Assembly: GCF_000423505.1 (NCBI RefSeq)
Contig: NZ_AUIC01000007.1
Span: 29,084-93,083 of the forward strand
DNA from: Pseudoclavibacter soli DSM 23366
GTDB taxonomy: Bacteria > Actinomycetota > Actinomycetes > Actinomycetales > Microbacteriaceae
Length of the DNA stretch: 64,000 nt
Direction of reading: 5' to 3'
Both the position numbers and the translations under genes were made by a program. This document shows positions 17,452-25,715 of the stretch, in pieces; within the stretch, counting starts at the first letter, position 1; every line of letters starts with the position of its first letter. The notes beneath the pieces are model-generated. The model was not told where the DNA came from and ran no database searches. It saw nothing but the letters and a program-made list of their open reading frames with translations.

Positions 17452-18183
17452 TCAATCGGCAGAGACCACCTGCCAGAGCTGCCGATACGCCTGTGCAGCC
17501 TCACTGCGGGGCGCGTAGGCACCGACCGCCTGACGTCGCAGGCCCATCTGCTCGACAACCGACGCCGATGGCACCACAATCGGTCGAATACTCGCATCGA
17601 GGTCGGGCAGATCAGCAATAGCCTGAGCCTGAGCCCAGCGGCGTCGATCGGCCAGCGAGAAGAAGCCCACGATCTTCGCCCCGGAGTTGTTCTCGCCGAC
17701 CAGTTCGTGCACCTGATCGATGCTGCGCAGAGACAGCGCAGCTGGCACCAAGGGAGTTACCACAGTGTCGGCGGCCGTGATCACGGCGCGAGCCAGCAGC
17801 GAGGCTCCGGGAGGGGCATCCAGAATCACCACGTCGTAGTCGTCGGTCACCGCATCGAGCAGTCGGCGCAGACGCTTGCGCGACTTGGGCACGTCATCGA
17901 GGCTGGCCTCAAGTTCACGATATGAGTCATCGGCGGGCAGCACGTCAAGCCGCTCGACATCGGTGCGACGGATGGCCTTCTTGATAGAGGTATCGCCGTG
18001 CACCAAGGCCTCAGCACCGCCTTTGAGCTTGGGGCGCACCGACAGCAGATAGGTCGTGGCGCCCTGGGGATCAAGATCCCACAGCAGCACACGCTGAGTC
18101 TGCGCCCCCTGCCAGGCGAGATTGACCGCGGTGGTGGTCTTGCCAACCCCACCCTTGGTGCTGAACACGGCGATGGTTCTCAT
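17452..18183 (-). CDS. ParA/MinD-like ATPase, orphan
   Basis: A 243-residue deviant Walker ATPase. The P loop is STKGGVGKTTTAVNLAWQGA, the A' motif is LLWDLDPQGATT and the B motif is VVILDAPPGASLLARAV. It lacks an N-terminal helix-turn-helix, and there is no ParB or parS site next to it, so it is unlikely to be the chromosomal segregation ParA. TAGTCT (18190-18195) lies 6 nt before the ATG with no Shine-Dalgarno, indicating a leaderless transcript. Its cargo is unknown; the glycosyltransferase gene lies 43 bp upstream on the same strand. Confidence 0.85.
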   Translation of the reverse strand: MRTIAVFSTKGGVGKTTTAVNLAWQGAQTQRVLLWDLDPQGATTYLLSVRPKLKGGAEALVHGDTSIKKAIRRTDVERLDVLPADDSYRELEASLDDVPKSRKRLRRLLDAVTDDYDVVILDAPPGASLLARAVITAADTVVTPLVPAALSLRSIDQVHELVGENNSGAKIVGFFSLADRRRWAQAQAIADLPDLDASIRPIVVPSASVVEQMGLRRQAVGAYAPRSEAAQAYRQLWQVVSAD

Positions 18184-18226
18184 GTCGACAGACTAATGGA
18201 TGGCCGTGTCGCGAAGGTGAACAGCG

Positions 18227-19900
18227 TTAGGCTGCGCGGGCGGTCACCGAGGTCATCGGCGCAGCAGCCGTGCTGGTGCCTGCGTTGAGCGACTCGTGGT
18301 TGGCCTTCTCGGTCACGTCGAAGGTCTCGCGGTATCGACCGAACAGCAGCTGCATCTGGGCGGCCATAGCGCTCAGCGAGTTGAAGAGCAGGCCGATGGC
18401 GGGATAGAGCACCCACTGGGCGATCATGCCGAATGAGCGGCTGTTGCCGTAGCGGCGCGGACGTTCGGGAAGCATGTTGTAGCCAAACCAGATCATCAGC
18501 AGGATGCCGAACATGGCGACTTGCTGCATCTGCCCAATGACGTAGGGCAGATCGAGCACGAGGCTGTCCATGAACGACAGTCGCAGACTCATCACAAACG
18601 GCACCCAGGCGCCGAACGCGATCAAGGGCGCGATGCACGCGAGGCTGACATGACTGTCGAGCAGCTGAGCGAAGCGCCGCAGCGAGCCCCAGAACGGGGC
18701 CGGGTTGTCGCGCGAGAACACCCGCTGAGCGACGAACGGCACGTCAGAGGCCCCATAGGCCCAACGGCGCAGCTGCTTGAACTGCGCGGTGAGGGTACGC
18801 GTGTAAGACTCGGTGAGCACGGCATCTTGGTAGATCGGCACATGAATGCTGATCACCTTGTAGTCGCCATTGAAGTGGAAGTAGCTGCGCCAGTACTGGT
18901 GACCGTCTTCAACGATGGTGCGCACGCTCCAGAAATCCATCTCGACCAGCGCCGACATGGGCTGGGCATGCGAGGCGAAGTTGCGCAGTGACATGGGGCG
19001 CATCGAGCTGATGATGTTCCAGAACGAATTGGCATTGGCGATGACGCGACTGGGGGCCGGAGCATCCCAGATATTGCCCAAGAACAGCGAGATGGGCTGG
19101 AACGACATGCGCTTGCGATTCGGATGCACGATGTACTCGTAGGTGACGTTGTCGAAGTATGCCGGATGCGGCACGTTATCGCAGTCGAGCGTGGTAACGA
19201 TCACGCGGTCGTAGTCGATGCCGCGCTCGTCGAGCAAAGCCTGCAGATGACGGCCAGCGTGAGTGATGTTGCTGCCCTTACCAGGCAGCTCGTTCGGCAG
19301 ATCGGCGGGGTGACGCACCAGCTCAAAGTGGCCGAACTCGCTGCCGAACTCACGCTGCAGCCGACGAGCCGTCTGCTCAATACCGGCGCCACCGCGCTCT
19401 TCGTATGCGAACAGCACGATCATGTGCTTCGGGTCGTAGGTGGTGCGAGTCAGCGCGCGGAGGGTCGGAGTGATGACTTCGTATGCTTCGTTATAGGCCG
19501 AGATGATCACCGCGTTGAACAGCTCAGAAGGCTTCGGATACTGGTCAGGCGCACGGCTGATGCGAGCTAGGTTGTCACGATGGCGCGAGAGCTGATAGGC
19601 CTTGGGTGCCTCTGTGACGCGAGCCTGGTAAGGATGCTCGAGCTGTGCCAGCCGAGCAGCCCAGTCAACATCTTGGGCACGTTCGAGCGCACTGTTGCCG
19701 GCAACGATTTCAACGGCTGAGCGAAGGGCACGAAGCATCATGAGCGCGACGAGCGCCAGCAATGCATAGGCTGCCCAAGTCGGCTGCACGAACGACAGCA
19801 CGACGAGGCCCACTAGCGTGCCGAGGCTGGCAAGACCCGGCAGCATCTCGAAGAAGCGATAGCCGGAAGTGCGGTTGCCCAGCGGCAGCTCGTTGTTCAT
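18227..19900 (-). CDS. membrane-bound family 2 glycosyltransferase
   Basis: A 557-residue processive-type GT2 enzyme. Two membrane helices lie near residues 20-60 and more after about 410. The catalytic domain between them shows VIISAYNEAYE (131-141), the metal-binding DCD (239-241), the general-base region VEDGHQYWRS with ED at 331-332, and QLRRW (376-380), the QxxRW signature of cellulose/hyaluronan-type synthases. It probably makes or extends a surface polysaccharide across the membrane; the sugar is unknown. GAGAGGA precedes the ATG. No other polysaccharide genes are near. Confidence 0.87.
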   Translation of the reverse strand: MNNELPLGNRTSGYRFFEMLPGLASLGTLVGLVVLSFVQPTWAAYALLALVALMMLRALRSAVEIVAGNSALERAQDVDWAARLAQLEHPYQARVTEAPKAYQLSRHRDNLARISRAPDQYPKPSELFNAVIISAYNEAYEVITPTLRALTRTTYDPKHMIVLFAYEERGGAGIEQTARRLQREFGSEFGHFELVRHPADLPNELPGKGSNITHAGRHLQALLDERGIDYDRVIVTTLDCDNVPHPAYFDNVTYEYIVHPNRKRMSFQPISLFLGNIWDAPAPSRVIANANSFWNIISSMRPMSLRNFASHAQPMSALVEMDFWSVRTIVEDGHQYWRSYFHFNGDYKVISIHVPIYQDAVLTESYTRTLTAQFKQLRRWAYGASDVPFVAQRVFSRDNPAPFWGSLRRFAQLLDSHVSLACIAPLIAFGAWVPFVMSLRLSFMDSLVLDLPYVIGQMQQVAMFGILLMIWFGYNMLPERPRRYGNSRSFGMIAQWVLYPAIGLLFNSLSAMAAQMQLLFGRYRETFDVTEKANHESLNAGTSTAAAPMTSVTARAA

Positions 19901-20041
19901 CGCGAGATCCTCTCATCGTGCCCAGTTTTAGGCTCACCCCATACAATCGCGGCAGTGTCAAGGCATCAAGCAGGTTTGGTAACGAATCGGCAACATTCAC
20001 GTTCGGCAGCGATTCCGGGCACTCTGTCCTAGACTGGCGGC

Positions 20042-20584
20042 ATGCCTCGTCTGTCCACCCGTGTGCTGCTGAGCTGTGCCGCGATCAGCATTGTTACCGG
20101 CGTTCTCTTCGTTCTCACTGGCGCATTGCACGCTGTTGTCATCGCGACGGTGCCTTGGCTTTATGGCGCACTCATCGGCCTGTATTTTCTGCCCGGAGCC
20201 ATTGCCCAAGGGCTCTTCCGCCTACCCGGCGTTGCCGTTGTCACAATTCTCTTCGCCGCTGTGCTCACCGCGCTCTCACCGGTCATGTCGCTTGGTTGGG
20301 CGGTATTCGGCCCAATGGCGCTGATCGGGGTGCTTCAAGAGCTGCCGTACGCAGTCTTCGCCTATCGACGACGCACCCGGCGCGTCGCCCTGATCGGCGC
20401 CACTGCGTCGGGGCTGCTGCTCGGTGGCGTGTTTGCCTACATTTTCGAGTTCTCCCATGGGCAGATCGTCCTCGCTGCGCTGCAGCTGGTGGCGACAACC
20501 GTCAGCGTCGTACTCTTCTCTTGGCTGGGTTGGTTCATCGCCGACAGACTGCGCGCGGCTGGCGTGGGCGCATCGGGCAGATGA
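20042..20584 (+). CDS. YkoE-like ECF transporter substrate-binding (S) component
   Basis: A 180-residue, very hydrophobic protein with about five membrane segments. The pattern YFLPGAIAQGLFRLPGVAVV, then GWAVFGPMALIGVLQELPYA resembles YkoE, the S component for hydroxymethylpyrimidine/thiamine precursors. No EcfA or EcfT genes are adjacent and no thiamine riboswitch precedes it, so the substrate is uncertain. TAGACT (20030-20035) lies 6 nt before the ATG; it may be leaderless, although GGCGG could act as a very close Shine-Dalgarno. Confidence 0.68.
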   Translation: MPRLSTRVLLSCAAISIVTGVLFVLTGALHAVVIATVPWLYGALIGLYFLPGAIAQGLFRLPGVAVVTILFAAVLTALSPVMSLGWAVFGPMALIGVLQELPYAVFAYRRRTRRVALIGATASGLLLGGVFAYIFEFSHGQIVLAALQLVATTVSVVLFSWLGWFIADRLRAAGVGASGR

Positions 20585-20661
20585 TGAATCGAGGCATGAT
20601 CACCTGCGCGGCGACAGTGCGACAGCCGCGCAGGTCTGCGGTGTCGCAAGGGGGAGTGAAG

Positions 20662-21600
20662 ATGCAGAATTCGTTATTGGTGCAGCCCTGCCGTTTTCGG
20701 GGTGTGCTGGCAGCGTTCGTCGTACTCTGCACCGCGTGGGTGCTCGTTGGCTGTGCTTCTGTGAGCTCCGGAGCCACGTCTGAGGCGGTACACGTCGAAG
20801 CCGACCTGAGCGTGGCTCCGTCGGCGGCCTTCGACACGCCGCTCGAAGTCTCCGATATGCAGCGCACAGTCATCACCCGCGGTCGCGGTGATGCGCTTCG
20901 TGACAACGACACCATCAGCATGAAGTCGATGGTCTACCGCGCCTCTGACGGGTCTGCAGTTTCAAGTGGCGATCAGTGGCGGTACGCCTATCCGGTGTCA
21001 CTCAATGACGCCGAACCGGGCATCCGCTCCGTGGTCTCGGGTCTGCCTAGCGGAAGCCGCGTCGTGGTCACCGCCACAGCCGAACAGTTCTTCGGCGACG
21101 ATCGTCCGATCGATGACCTGCAGCCTAAGGAAGGCGTCGTCGTGGTGATGGATGTCTCTGCGTACCCGGCGAAGGATCGTACCACGGTGGCCACGCTCAC
21201 CGACGATGAGATGCCCGAGGTCACCTTTGACGGTGCTCGCCCGGTGCTCGTTGCACCGTCATTGCAGACGGCCCCGCCAGCGCAGACGGTCTCTCGTACG
21301 CTGAGCAATGGTACGGGTGATGCACTGACCGCAGATGACACGGTCACCTTTCGTGCATTGACCGCAGCGTGGGGCGACGGCGGCATCGTTGGCGACGACT
21401 TCGCCAGCGGAGCCTCTTCTCGACGTCTGGCTGATCTGCCAGCGGGTCTGCAACAGGCTCTCAGCACAGCTCATGTCGGAGACACCCTTGAGGTGGTGGT
21501 GCCGCCATCGGAGGGGCCCGGCGACAGTCTTTCCGAACAGCTGCGTCACGAGACGCTGGTCTTCGTCATCACCATCGACTCCGTGTCACTCGGAGAGTGA
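20662..21600 (+). CDS. FKBP-like peptidyl-prolyl isomerase lipoprotein
   Basis: A 312-residue exported lipoprotein: signal peptide with lipobox LVGC, then two repeated domains of about 110 residues each. Both begin with a TPLEVSDMQRTVITRGRGD or QTVSRTLSNGTGDALTADDT pattern and end in a hydrophobic V-V-x-M/V-T-I-D strand, as in tandem FKBP-like lipoproteins of actinobacteria. Aromatic active-site residues are poorly conserved, so it may be a chaperone rather than an active isomerase. I chose ATG 20662 because GGGGGAGTG lies just upstream; a start overlapping the previous stop near 20581 is possible but lacks a signal sequence position. Confidence 0.72.
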   Translation: MQNSLLVQPCRFRGVLAAFVVLCTAWVLVGCASVSSGATSEAVHVEADLSVAPSAAFDTPLEVSDMQRTVITRGRGDALRDNDTISMKSMVYRASDGSAVSSGDQWRYAYPVSLNDAEPGIRSVVSGLPSGSRVVVTATAEQFFGDDRPIDDLQPKEGVVVVMDVSAYPAKDRTTVATLTDDEMPEVTFDGARPVLVAPSLQTAPPAQTVSRTLSNGTGDALTADDTVTFRALTAAWGDGGIVGDDFASGASSRRLADLPAGLQQALSTAHVGDTLEVVVPPSEGPGDSLSEQLRHETLVFVITIDSVSLGE

Positions 21601-21622
21601 CACATCTACCTCAGGAGCAGCC

Positions 21623-22429
21623 ATGACCGCACTGTCCGATCTGATCGCAGCAGCAGACCAGCTGTGGCCCGCCGCACTGGCCGAGCCGTGGGATCGTCCA
21701 GGGTTGGCCGTCGGCGACCCCAATTCGCGCGTGACGCATGTGCATCTGGCCCTCGACGTCACGGACGCGACGCTCGCCGAGGCCGCCAACTTCGGAGCAG
21801 ATGTGCTCTTCACTCATCACCCCACGCTCTTTCGCCCGGCGGCAGAGGTGACTACAGTCAGCTGGCCCGGTCGGCTGGTCTACCGTGCTGTTCAGCACGG
21901 CATCGCCCTCTTTTCAGCTCACACCAATGCAGACAGTGCCGCCGGTGGTGTCAACGATGTGCTCGCCGGGCTCATCGGCATCTCTGAGCCGACACCGCTC
22001 GTGCCCAACGACGATGACCCACGCGTAGGGCTGGGGCGGGTGGGGCCGCTTTCTCCCCCCACCGCACTTGGTCAGCTCGCCGCCGACATTGCACGAGCAC
22101 TGCCGTCGACGGCCTCGCAGGTACGTGTTGCCGGCGACTTTGATGAACTCGTGCACACCGTTGCCGTATGCAGCGGTGCAGGAGACTCGCTGCTCGACGA
22201 ACCCGCCGCACGGGCGGCCGACGTCTACGTCAGTGCCGATCTGCGCCATCACGTGAGCATCGATGCCCGAGCTCGTGGTCAGCGAGGCCTGATCAACCTC
22301 TCGCACTGGGCCAGCGAGTGGGTCTGGCTTCCTGTCGCAGCAGACCAGCTGCGCCACGCAGTGCCTGGCATCGAAGTCACTGTGAGCGATCTGCGCACCG
22401 ACCCCTGGGACTTCGCCATCGCGCAGTGA
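21623..22429 (+). CDS. Nif3-like dinuclear metal centre protein
   Basis: A 268-residue member of the YbgI/Nif3 family, which form rings with a pair of metal ions per subunit; the biochemical role is unsettled. Metal ligands are visible in DVLFTHHPTLF and FSAHTNADSAAGGVND and, at the C-terminus, DLRHHVSIDA and LINLSHWASEW. The N-terminal WDRPGL replaces the usual WDNVGL. CAGGAG precedes the ATG with good spacing. It follows the FKBP-like gene by 22 bp and is probably co-transcribed. Nif3 lies in this neighbourhood in mycobacteria too. Confidence 0.9.
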   Translation: MTALSDLIAAADQLWPAALAEPWDRPGLAVGDPNSRVTHVHLALDVTDATLAEAANFGADVLFTHHPTLFRPAAEVTTVSWPGRLVYRAVQHGIALFSAHTNADSAAGGVNDVLAGLIGISEPTPLVPNDDDPRVGLGRVGPLSPPTALGQLAADIARALPSTASQVRVAGDFDELVHTVAVCSGAGDSLLDEPAARAADVYVSADLRHHVSIDARARGQRGLINLSHWASEWVWLPVAADQLRHAVPGIEVTVSDLRTDPWDFAIAQ

Positions 22430-22472
22430 GCCGCGCGGCCATCCCACTGCACCAAGGGCTACAATGATGCAC

Positions 22473-22852
22473 GGATGGGATGCCCATGCGATCGCGTGCC
22501 GAAGAGATTCGGCCCGAGGAACGTCCGGGCTCCACAGGGCAGGATGGTGGGTAACGCCCACCCGGGGCAACCCGCGAGCAAGTGCAACAGAAAGCAGACC
22601 GCCCGGTCGATCACGGTCGACCAGGTAAGGGTGAAACGGTGGTGTAAGAGACCACCAGTGGTCGTGGCAACACGATCAGCTGGGTAAACCTCATTCGGAG
22701 CAAGACCAAGCATGGAGGTGGGCGGCCCGCCTATACCTCCGGGTAGGTTGCTAGAGCTGGTCAGCAATGACCCGCCGAGAGAGATGATCGCACCCGCCCG
22801 AGCTTCGGCTCGACGCGGCGACAAAACCCGGCGTATCGGGCATCCCATCCAC
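22473..22852 (+). ncRNA. rnpB: RNase P RNA, bacterial type A
   Basis: Catalytic RNA that matures tRNA 5' ends. Conserved blocks are GAGGAACGTCCGGGCTCC (from about 22515), ACAGAAAGCAGACCG (from about 22588) and AAGGGTGAAACGGTGGTGTA followed by AGAGACCACCA. The ends pair as helix P1: GGATGGGATGCCC (22473-22485) with GGGCATCCCATCC (22838-22850), 13 of 13. The -10 TACAAT (22460-22465) fits a start at 22472-22473. It follows the Nif3-like gene and converges with ppgK. Confidence 0.97.
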
Positions 22853-22913
22853 TCAGTGCGCCAGAACATCAGCGCCGCACAGCGCGTAGCGCACCCGCCT
22901 CGTGCGTGGTACC

Positions 22914-23672
22914 TCAGACCTCGCGATGTGCCAGCGCGTAACCGGCCGCGCCAACGATGCCGGCATGCTCGTGAAATCGCGCGGCGACCAGTGGCGTTTC
23001 AACGTCGATGAGATGCAGAAACTGGTCGGCCACACTTGAGATACCGCCGCCCACGACGAACAGGCTGGGGCTCAACAGATGTTCGAGCGTCTGATAAAAG
23101 CGGGTGAGACGTATGCCCCATTCGGCATAGTCGAGACCATCACGCTCGCGTGCTACAGAAGAGGCAAAACGTTCATAGTCTGGGTGGCCATCGATCTCGA
23201 GATGCCCAAGTTCGCTGCCGGGAATCAGCATGTCGTCATAGATGAGTGCGCTGCCGATGCCGGTGCCAAGCGTGGTGACCACGGTGAGGCCGCGCTGACC
23301 TTTGGCAGAGCCGCTGATTGACTCGGCCCAGCCTGCGGCATCGGCATCGTTGATCAGCGTGACCGGTCGACACAGTGCCTGGCTGAAATGTGCCGCGGCG
23401 GGGTGGCCGATCCAGCTGGCATGGATGTTGGCAGCCGACTTCGTGATTCCATCAATCACCACCGAGGGCAGTGCGACTCCGACCGGCAGCTCGCCGCTGC
23501 CGGTCTGCAGCTCGGCAACCAGTGCCGCCACAATCTCAACCACCTCATCTGGTGTTGCCTGAGCCGGAGTGGCTGCCTGCACGCGTTCGCTGCGCAGCTC
23601 GCCACTCAGCGTGTCGACAACGGCCGCCTTGATGGAGGTGCCGCCAACGTCGACTCCGATCGCCTGTGCCAT
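22914..23672 (-). CDS. ppgK: polyphosphate glucokinase, ROK family
   Basis: Phosphorylates glucose with polyphosphate (and usually ATP). It has 252 residues. The phosphate-binding motif is GVDVGGTSIKAAVVD at the N-terminus, the PpgK signature VVTTLGTGIGSALI is in the middle, and the active-site region NDADAAGWAE and GSELGHLEI are present. The length matches actinobacterial PpgK rather than larger ROK regulators. Start ATG 23672 has AAAGGA about 6 nt upstream; the longer frame to 23693 has no signal. Confidence 0.92.
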   Translation of the reverse strand: MAQAIGVDVGGTSIKAAVVDTLSGELRSERVQAATPAQATPDEVVEIVAALVAELQTGSGELPVGVALPSVVIDGITKSAANIHASWIGHPAAAHFSQALCRPVTLINDADAAGWAESISGSAKGQRGLTVVTTLGTGIGSALIYDDMLIPGSELGHLEIDGHPDYERFASSVARERDGLDYAEWGIRLTRFYQTLEHLLSPSLFVVGGGISSVADQFLHLIDVETPLVAARFHEHAGIVGAAGYALAHREV

Positions 23673-23708
23673 GCCAGTCCTTTCGGCCGTCATTGATGAG
23701 GCTGCAGC

Positions 23709-24590
23709 TCAGTCGAGCCCAGCGGGAGACGCGGTGAGAATCTCGGGGCCGTCAGCGCGCACCACAATGGTGTGCTCGAACTGGGCGGTCCAGGAGCCGT
23801 CGGCGGTAGCGACCGTCCAATCGTCTGGCCAGGTCTTCCAAGTTGCCCCGCCTAAGGTGAGCATGGGTTCGACCGTGAACACCATGTTCTCTTCGATCAC
23901 ATCAGTGAAGCGTTCAGGATCGTCGTAGTGAGGAATGATCAAGCCAGAGTGAAACTCGCGGCCAACGCCATGGCCGGTGTATTCACGAATCACTCCATAG
24001 CCGAAGCGCTTGGCGTAAGACTCAATAGCGCGGCCGATGACCGAGACCTGACGTCCCGGACGTGCGGCGCGAATGCCACGCAGTGTCGCCTCACGGGTGC
24101 GGTCGACCAGATCGCGCACCTCTTGGCGCACATCGCCCACCAGGTAGGTGCGATTGGTGTCGCCGTGCATGCCGTCTTTGAAAGCAGTCACATCGATGTT
24201 GACGATGTCGCCATCTTCAAGCACTGTGTTGTCGGGGATGCCATGGCAGATGACCTCGTTGACTGAGGTGCACACGCTCTTGGGAAAGCCTCGGTAGCCC
24301 AGGTCAGAGGGGTACGCGCCGTGATCGACCATGTATTCGTGAGCAACCCGGTCGAGGTGATCGGTGGTGACCCCAGGACGCACCTCTGCGGTGAGGATGT
24401 CGAGGGTCTCTGCAGCGATCTGAGAGACTGCGCGAATACGTTCGATCTCTTCTTCGTTGTAGAGATCGCCGTGGCCAGACTCGTCGAAGTCTTTGACGTC
24501 AACGTAGTAAGGGCGTGGGATGCTCGCCGGAACAGCGAGACGGGGAGTGTGAAGGCCGCCGATGAGGTGACCAGAGGAATCTTTGGGCAT
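23709..24590 (-). CDS. map: methionine aminopeptidase, type I
   Basis: Removes N-terminal Met from nascent proteins. It has 293 residues with an N-terminal extension of about 45 residues containing IPRPYYV, as in the SH3-binding-like extension of actinobacterial MetAP1c. Metal ligands are in NIDVTAFKDGMHGD, YTGHGVGREFH, the EP of VEPML and the E of TAQFEHT. TAGAAT (24597-24602) lies 6 nt before the ATG with no Shine-Dalgarno, so it is probably leaderless. It is divergent from the small SPOR-like gene. Confidence 0.95.
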   Translation of the reverse strand: MPKDSSGHLIGGLHTPRLAVPASIPRPYYVDVKDFDESGHGDLYNEEEIERIRAVSQIAAETLDILTAEVRPGVTTDHLDRVAHEYMVDHGAYPSDLGYRGFPKSVCTSVNEVICHGIPDNTVLEDGDIVNIDVTAFKDGMHGDTNRTYLVGDVRQEVRDLVDRTREATLRGIRAARPGRQVSVIGRAIESYAKRFGYGVIREYTGHGVGREFHSGLIIPHYDDPERFTDVIEENMVFTVEPMLTLGGATWKTWPDDWTVATADGSWTAQFEHTIVVRADGPEILTASPAGLD

Positions 24591-24625
24591 ACGATGATTC
24601 TACGCCGAGCACCTGAGGAGCTGTC

Positions 24626-24811
24626 ATGAGCGAGACGAAGCGTTATTGGTTCAACACCCGCACCCACGAAGTCGAAGACGGCCCGCAGTCTCTGGCGACC
24701 GACCGCATCGGGCCGTTCGCCACCGAAGAAGAGGCCCGCAATGCCTTAGAGATCGTGCGCCGCCGGTCAGCCGAGTGGGCCGCAGAAGAAGACGCCGAAC
24801 GCGATCAGTAG
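24626..24811 (+). CDS. small conserved SPOR-like protein
   Basis: A 61-residue charged protein: RYWFNTRTHEVEDGPQSLA, then TDRIGPFATEEEARNALEIV and RRRSAEWAAEEDAERDQ. The GPF-x-x-EEEA pattern and the overall form match a small actinobacterial family often labelled SPOR-domain-containing, found near panB and glnA. It has no signal peptide, so peptidoglycan binding outside the cell is doubtful and the function is unknown. GAGGAG lies about 6 nt before the ATG. It overlaps the 3' end of panB by 7 bp (convergent). Confidence 0.8.
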   Translation: MSETKRYWFNTRTHEVEDGPQSLATDRIGPFATEEEARNALEIVRRRSAEWAAEEDAERDQ

Positions 24812-25617
24812 GTGTGTGCCTCGTCGGGGAATGCGCGATCTCGCACGTCGGTGATATACGCCTCAGCCGCCTGCGTCAGCACCCCGGCCACATCTGCATA
24901 CTGCTTGACAAAGCGAGGCACACCCTGCGTGTTCAGCCCGGCGAAGTCGGTCCAGACGAGCACCTGACCATCGGTGCCGTTGCCCGCACCGATACCGATG
25001 GTGGGAATGCGCAGCTGCGCGGTGATCTCGCGGGCAGCCTCGCCGGCCACCATCTCGAGCACCACGGCAATCGCCCCGGCTTCTTGCACCGCAAGCGCAT
25101 CGGCGGTGAGTTCGGCCACGGACTGCTCGTCTCGACCCTGAATGCGAAAGCCCCCCAGTCGCTGCTCCGACTGCGGGGTGAAGCCCAGATGCCCGACAAC
25201 TGGTATTCCGGCGTCGACGATGGCGGCAATGCGCGTACGGATGCGCTGGCCACCTTCGAGCTTGACCGCGTGGGCCCCAGCCTTCATCAGTTTGACCGCA
25301 GAGTTGACCGCCTGCTCATCACTAGCCTCATACGACCCAAACGGCATATCAGCGATCACGAGGGCTCGCTCAACCGCGCCCGACACAGCCGCCGTTGCAT
25401 CAGCAATCTGTTGGAGTGAGACCCGCAGCGTGTTCGGATACCCCAGAACGTTATTGCCAATCGAGTCGCCGATCAGCAGGGTGTCTACTCCGGCACGGTC
25501 AAACACCCGTGCAGTGAGCGCGTCGTAGCTGGTGAGCATGGTGAACGGCCGGCCCTCGTCTTTGAACCGCTGCAGATGCAGGGTGCGAACTCGTTTGGGC
25601 TCATGCGTCGTCGTCAT
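24805..25617 (-). CDS. panB: 3-methyl-2-oxobutanoate hydroxymethyltransferase
   Basis: First enzyme of pantothenate synthesis: transfers a hydroxymethyl group from methylene-tetrahydrofolate to ketoisovalerate. It has 270 residues and a TIM-barrel pattern: FTMLTSYDALTARVFDRAGV, LLIGDSIGNNVLG (metal-binding Asp), ADMPFGSYEAS, KLEGG, VVGHLGFTPQS and GIGAGNGTDGQVLVWTD. Start ATG 25617 is supported by TAGACT (25625-25630) 7 nt upstream and no Shine-Dalgarno, a leaderless signature. No panC is adjacent. It is divergent from glnA2. Confidence 0.95.
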   Translation of the reverse strand: MTTTHEPKRVRTLHLQRFKDEGRPFTMLTSYDALTARVFDRAGVDTLLIGDSIGNNVLGYPNTLRVSLQQIADATAAVSGAVERALVIADMPFGSYEASDEQAVNSAVKLMKAGAHAVKLEGGQRIRTRIAAIVDAGIPVVGHLGFTPQSEQRLGGFRIQGRDEQSVAELTADALAVQEAGAIAVVLEMVAGEAAREITAQLRIPTIGIGAGNGTDGQVLVWTDFAGLNTQGVPRFVKQYADVAGVLTQAAEAYITDVRDRAFPDEAHTY

Positions 25618-25624
25618 GGCGACA

Positions 25625-25630
25625 AGTCTA
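25625..25630 (-). promoter_or_regulatory. panB leaderless promoter, -10 element
   Basis: TAGACT on the minus strand, seven bases before the panB ATG, places the expected transcription start on the start codon. The same hexamer at the same distance precedes sufE (59018-59023); one base closer it precedes the YkoE-like gene (20030-20035). Confidence 0.6.
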
Positions 25631-25715
25631 CGACGCAGTCGCGACTCGCACGGAAAGGCCCTCGATGAAGCCCGCGAGCGGTTACGCTTGAGTGGGACTC
25701 GCGAAAGGATCTCCA

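Noticed and set aside
19901..20041. Thiamine riboswitch before the YkoE-like gene
   Set aside because: The conserved CUGAGA and related helices are absent, and a -10 element lies 6 nt before the start, leaving no leader.
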